From an uncultured Campylobacter sp. (GTDB taxonomy: Bacteria > Campylobacterota > Campylobacteria > Campylobacterales > Campylobacteraceae), in assembly GCA_937990735.1 (NCBI GenBank), contig CALKQT010000091.1:1-27041 (forward strand): 27,041 nt of DNA, given 5' to 3'. Shown piece after piece: positions 24,179 to 27,041 of the stretch. Made by a program: the position numbers and the translations under genes. Each line of letters opens with the position of its first letter. Within the stretch, counting starts at the first letter, position 1. The notes beneath the pieces are model-generated. The model saw only the letters and a program-made list of their open reading frames with translations, was not told the DNA's origin and ran no database searches.

Positions 24179-25762
24179 ATGAAATATAAAATTTTAGTTG
24201 CAACCTTTACGGCTGCTTTGGGTTTACAGGGAGCGCTTGCGAGCGATTTTAGTGAGCGGGCTTGTGCGGCGCTAAAGGGCACGAAAATTTACGATACAAA
24301 GATTAGCGAAGCGATCTGGAATCAAAGCGGCGAAATCGGCGCCGATAAGATGTCTGCGCTAACGGGAGGCGCCAAAAAGACACTAAAAGCCGCGCCGCAC
24401 TGCATAATTCACGGCGAGATAGCCTCGCGCACGGGCTCGGACGGCAAGCATTACGGCATAAAATTTGAGCTGCGCTTGCCAGGCGACTGGAACGGCAAGC
24501 TGCTATTTCAGGGCGGAGGCGGTCTGGACGGCTTTGTGGCGCCGGCTCTTGGCGCCGTATCTATCCGCACTAGCACTGCAACGCCCGCGCTTATGAGAGG
24601 CTACGCAGTCGTCACGACCGATTCGGGACATCCTACGCCTACGCCCGAGTTCGGACTTGAGCAACAGGCGCGGCTAGACTATGCCTATCAGGCGATCGGC
24701 AAGGTCGCGAGTGTCTCAAAGCAGCTGGTTTTCGCGGCGTATAAAAAAGCGCCCGCGCACAGCTACTTTATGGGCTGCTCAAACGGCGGGCGCTCGGCTC
24801 TGATGGCGGCGCAGAGGTATCCGCTGGAATTTGACGGCGTAATCGCGGCAAATCCGGGTTTTAGGCTTTCGCGCGCGGCGATCGCGGAGCAGTGGGACAA
24901 CCGGCAGCTTATGAAGATCGCGCCTAAAAACGCCGCCGGGGAGAAAATTTTTGCAAACGCCCTTACGCAGGAGGATTTGGATAAGCTAAGCATGGCGGTT
25001 CTGGATAAATGCGACGCGCTAGACGGGCTAAAAGACGGAATCATCGGCGCTTGGGAGCGTTGCGAGTTCGATCCTAGCGGACTTGATCTGCCCAAAGATA
25101 AAATTTCTGCGATAAAGGCGATATTTAAGGGCGCAAAAAACAGCAAGGGCGAGCAAATTTACAGCGGCTGGTTTTACGATGCCGGGGTAAATCAGCCCGG
25201 CTGGCGCATGTGGAAGCTTGGCGACTCGCAAACGGCAGAGCCAAATGCTAGAAATATCGTGCTCTCAAAGGGCTCGATGAATTATTATTTCTTGACGCCG
25301 CCGCAACCGGAGTTTGATCTGATGAGCTTTGATTTCGATAAGGACGTAGAGCGAACGTTCGAGACCGCGGCGATAAACGATGCGATTTCGACCAAACTCG
25401 ATAGCTTCCGCGCTAATGGCGGCAAACTCATCATCGTAACAGGCGTCTCCGATCCCGTATTTTCGGCGATGGATCAGCGCGATTGGTTTAAAAAGCTAGT
25501 GGAAACCAACGCGAACGCGGATGAGTTTGCGCGATTTTTTGCCTTGCCGGGGATGAATCACTGCGGTGGCGGTAACGGCATCGATGACGTCGATCCGCTA
25601 AGCGCGCTTGAGGCGTGGCGCGAGCAGGGCGCGGCTCCTTCTAGTCTGCTAGGCAAAAGCACGAGCCGCGCGGGTAAGCAGATCCCTATTTGCGCGTATC
25701 CAAAAGTGGCTACCTACGTAGGCGGCGACGAAAATAACGCGAGCAGCTTTGAATGCAGATAA
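24179..25762 (+). CDS. Secreted tannase/feruloyl-esterase-family hydrolase
   Basis: A 527-residue protein with a Sec signal peptide (MKYKILVATFTAALGLQGALA, cleaved near 21). The alpha/beta-hydrolase triad lies in the family's CS-D-HC arrangement: Cys200-Ser201 in GCSNGGRSALMAAQRYP, Asp425 in VSDPVF, and His461-Cys462 in GMNHCGGG. The two cysteines are expected to form the disulfide joining Ser and His. DKCDALDGLKDGIIG (277-291) matches the lid/calcium segment. The family cleaves aromatic esters such as gallate, ferulate or chlorogenate; the actual substrate is unknown. ATG 24179 is preferred over starts up to 93 bases earlier because only it gives a signal peptide. The frame's first Met lies inside the terminator loop. 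It is likely in an operon with the lipoprotein 21 bases downstream. Confidence 0.88.
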   Translation: MKYKILVATFTAALGLQGALASDFSERACAALKGTKIYDTKISEAIWNQSGEIGADKMSALTGGAKKTLKAAPHCIIHGEIASRTGSDGKHYGIKFELRLPGDWNGKLLFQGGGGLDGFVAPALGAVSIRTSTATPALMRGYAVVTTDSGHPTPTPEFGLEQQARLDYAYQAIGKVASVSKQLVFAAYKKAPAHSYFMGCSNGGRSALMAAQRYPLEFDGVIAANPGFRLSRAAIAEQWDNRQLMKIAPKNAAGEKIFANALTQEDLDKLSMAVLDKCDALDGLKDGIIGAWERCEFDPSGLDLPKDKISAIKAIFKGAKNSKGEQIYSGWFYDAGVNQPGWRMWKLGDSQTAEPNARNIVLSKGSMNYYFLTPPQPEFDLMSFDFDKDVERTFETAAINDAISTKLDSFRANGGKLIIVTGVSDPVFSAMDQRDWFKKLVETNANADEFARFFALPGMNHCGGGNGIDDVDPLSALEAWREQGAAPSSLLGKSTSRAGKQIPICAYPKVATYVGGDENNASSFECR

Positions 25763-25783
25763 AATTTATTTAAAGGAGTAAAG

Positions 25784-26266
25784 ATGAGAGGTAAAATTTT
25801 AATCGCAGCCTTTACGGCGGCGTTTTTGTGCGGCTGCGCGGCGCACGACGCAAAGCTAGGCAAGGAGGCAAGCGCAATGGATAAGAGGGGCGAAAGCGCG
25901 GCTGCGGACTGCGGCGCTAGTGAGGGCGTCTGCAAGGTACCCGCGGTGCAGGGGCCGATGATGGGCAGCGGCACGGATGAGCACGGCTGCTTGGTTGCCG
26001 CGGGGCAGAGCTTTTCAAAGATCAAGAATGGTTGCGTGCAGGTTTTTGACGTCGCGGACGTGAGGCTAGACGATCCGGATAACGCTACGCTTGCGATCTA
26101 CGGGATATTCTCCGCGGATAAAAGCAGGGTAGAAATCTTTTGGGCGAGCTTGCCGCAGAGCGAAATTTTAAGCAAAGTTAAGGGTGGCTGCTACGTCTCG
26201 AAGGACGGAAAAATTTCGCTGCTAAAAACAAAAAGCGGCAAGGGCTATAAGATCCACAGAAAATAG
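25784..26266 (+). CDS. Small periplasmic lipoprotein of an uncharacterised family
   Basis: A 160-residue protein with lipobox FLCGC (Cys18), followed by a flexible charged linker to about residue 65. The folded part starts DEHGCLVAAGQSFSKIKNGCVQVFDVADVRLDDP and continues IYGIFSADKSRVEIFW, KVKGGCYVSKDGKISLLKTKSGKGYKIHRK. The pattern 'D-x-x-GC...AGxxxSxxKxxC(I/V)xxF' then 'a-x-x-x-x-FSxDxxxxEhF' recalls a family of small secreted proteins seen in other Gram-negatives, without known function. Cysteines 67, 81 and 136 or so may pair. AAAGGAG precedes the ATG, and the gene follows the esterase by 21 bases, so they are probably co-expressed at the cell envelope. Confidence 0.8.
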   Translation: MRGKILIAAFTAAFLCGCAAHDAKLGKEASAMDKRGESAAADCGASEGVCKVPAVQGPMMGSGTDEHGCLVAAGQSFSKIKNGCVQVFDVADVRLDDPDNATLAIYGIFSADKSRVEIFWASLPQSEILSKVKGGCYVSKDGKISLLKTKSGKGYKIHRK

Positions 26267-26442
26267 CGCACGAAATTTTAAGCCCGCCAAATTTAGCGCG
26301 CTGCGAAAGAATTTAATCCAAACGCGCCAGGACTTAGGCCTGTTCAGTAGGCTAAGACTTAAATTTAGGGCAAATTAATACCGAGCCGATTCGATTATTC
26401 GCGGTATCTGCCGTCTATAAAAATTTAATCAAAGGAGCAAAA

Positions 26443-27036
26443 ATGAGAAAAACGGCTTTGGTCGTGGGCGCGACGGGAGCGGTCGGGTGCGAGATCGTGT
26501 GAGGGCTTTGCGAAAGCCAAAACTACGACAAGATCGTCGTCTGGGCGCGTAGGGAGCTAAAGTTTAGCCACGAAAAACTTGAGGTGCAGATCGTAAATTT
26601 AGATAAGATCAAAGAGATAGAGCCGTGCGACATAGACGAGATTTTCTGCGCGCTGGGCACGACGATGAAGCAAGCCGGTAGCCGCGGGCAGTTTTACAAA
26701 GTGGACGTGAGCTACCCCGTAAATACCGCAAAATGGGGCATCGCCGCGGGCGCTCGCCGTTTCGTGCTTATCTCCGCCTACGGCGCGGACGAACGGTCGA
26801 GATTTTTCTACATGAGAGCAAAGGGCAAGGCCGAGAAAAAGATCGCCGAGCTGGGCTTTGAAAGCCTGCAAATCGCTAGGCTGCCCGCGATAAAAAGCGA
26901 GCGTAACGAGTTGCGACTCAGCGAGCTCTTTACGATCTGGCTGTTCGGGCTTTTGCCGAAGGGGATCTTGACGAACTACCGCCCGATGAGCGCGCAAAAT
27001 ATCGCCGCCGTCGTCATCGCCGCCGCGCAAACGTAG
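26443..27036 (+). pseudogene. NAD(P)-binding Rossmann protein (HTATIP2-like) interrupted by in-frame TGA
   Basis: A 198-codon frame from ATG 26443, with ideal AAAGGAG, to TAG 27036 contains one internal TGA at 26500-26502 (codon 20). The start MRKTALVVGATGAVG has the Rossmann GxxGxxG loop (Gly9, 12, 15). After the stop the protein goes on coherently: IVVWARRE, CALGTTMKQAG, VDVSYPVNTAKWGIAAGARRFVLIS, YGADERSRFFYMRAKGKAEKKI (family Tyr and Lys) and a C-terminal helix pair. This is the atypical-SDR group that includes TIP30/HTATIP2 relatives. A single C-to-T change of CGA (Arg, common at this place) explains the stop. Translation from downstream would lack the nucleotide loop, so function is probably lost unless the TGA is an error. 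Confidence 0.8.
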
Positions 27037-27041
27037 AGCAA

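Noticed and set aside
26500..26520. Selenocysteine insertion at the TGA of the Rossmann gene
   Set aside because: The following hairpin is six base pairs starting only two bases after TGA, without SECIS features, and the position is not catalytic in this family.

Overview
The window looks like chromosomal DNA from a Campylobacter species. The core genes have a middling GC content, and the spacers and many coding regions are full of AAATTTTA/TAAATTT strings, as in the oral, higher-GC group of the genus (C. gracilis, C. showae, C. rectus, C. curvus). The cmeABC-type efflux operon with a CmeR-like operator supports this genus. The species is an inference and was not checked against any database.

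Region 1 (1-3100) is clearly more AT-rich than the rest and is read leftward. It is an array of small genes that includes an Imm40-type immunity protein, a DUF4279 protein, a two-helix membrane protein and several short unknown or broken genes. It ends at a degraded IS1595-family transposase. There is no toxin gene in view, so it looks like an orphan immunity island, sitting just downstream of a tRNA-Ala gene. Region 2 (3207-4017) is a tRNA cluster: Ala-GGC on the minus strand, then Gly-GCC, Leu-TAA, Cys-GCA and Ser-TGA on the plus strand. A 51-residue entericidin-like lipoprotein that gene callers would easily miss lies between Cys and Ser.

Region 3 (4760-10557) holds a periplasmic M16 zinc protease resembling E. 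coli PqqL, followed by a TonB-dependent outer-membrane receptor. This pairing recalls the protease-associated import systems FusA/FusC and YddB/PqqL, where a receptor imports a protein and an M16 protease digests it. The receptor gene carries a run of nine G at codons 34-36, ahead of its signal-peptide core, so its expression is probably phase-variable; the length seen here is the ON state. A candidate Fur box overlaps its -10 element. This phase-variable import pair is the most interesting item in the window.

Region 4 (10822-14597, minus strand) has a membrane protein of unknown role, then a compact run of a Dyp-type haem peroxidase and three unrecognised small proteins, and tRNA-Ser-GGA. 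The gap after it contains five tandem 20-bp repeats. Region 5 (15019-20754, minus strand) is a complete RND efflux operon, cmeA-cmeB-cmeC, with overlapping genes and a CmeR-like operator next to the promoter, but with no cmeR beside it. Divergent to it is thiD, which carries an unusual insertion of about 90 residues.

Region 6 (22628-27036, plus strand) has a 12-helix MFS transporter, a strong terminator, a secreted tannase/feruloyl-esterase-family enzyme in a likely operon with a small lipoprotein, and a Rossmann-fold NAD(P)-binding protein gene interrupted by an in-frame TGA at codon 20.
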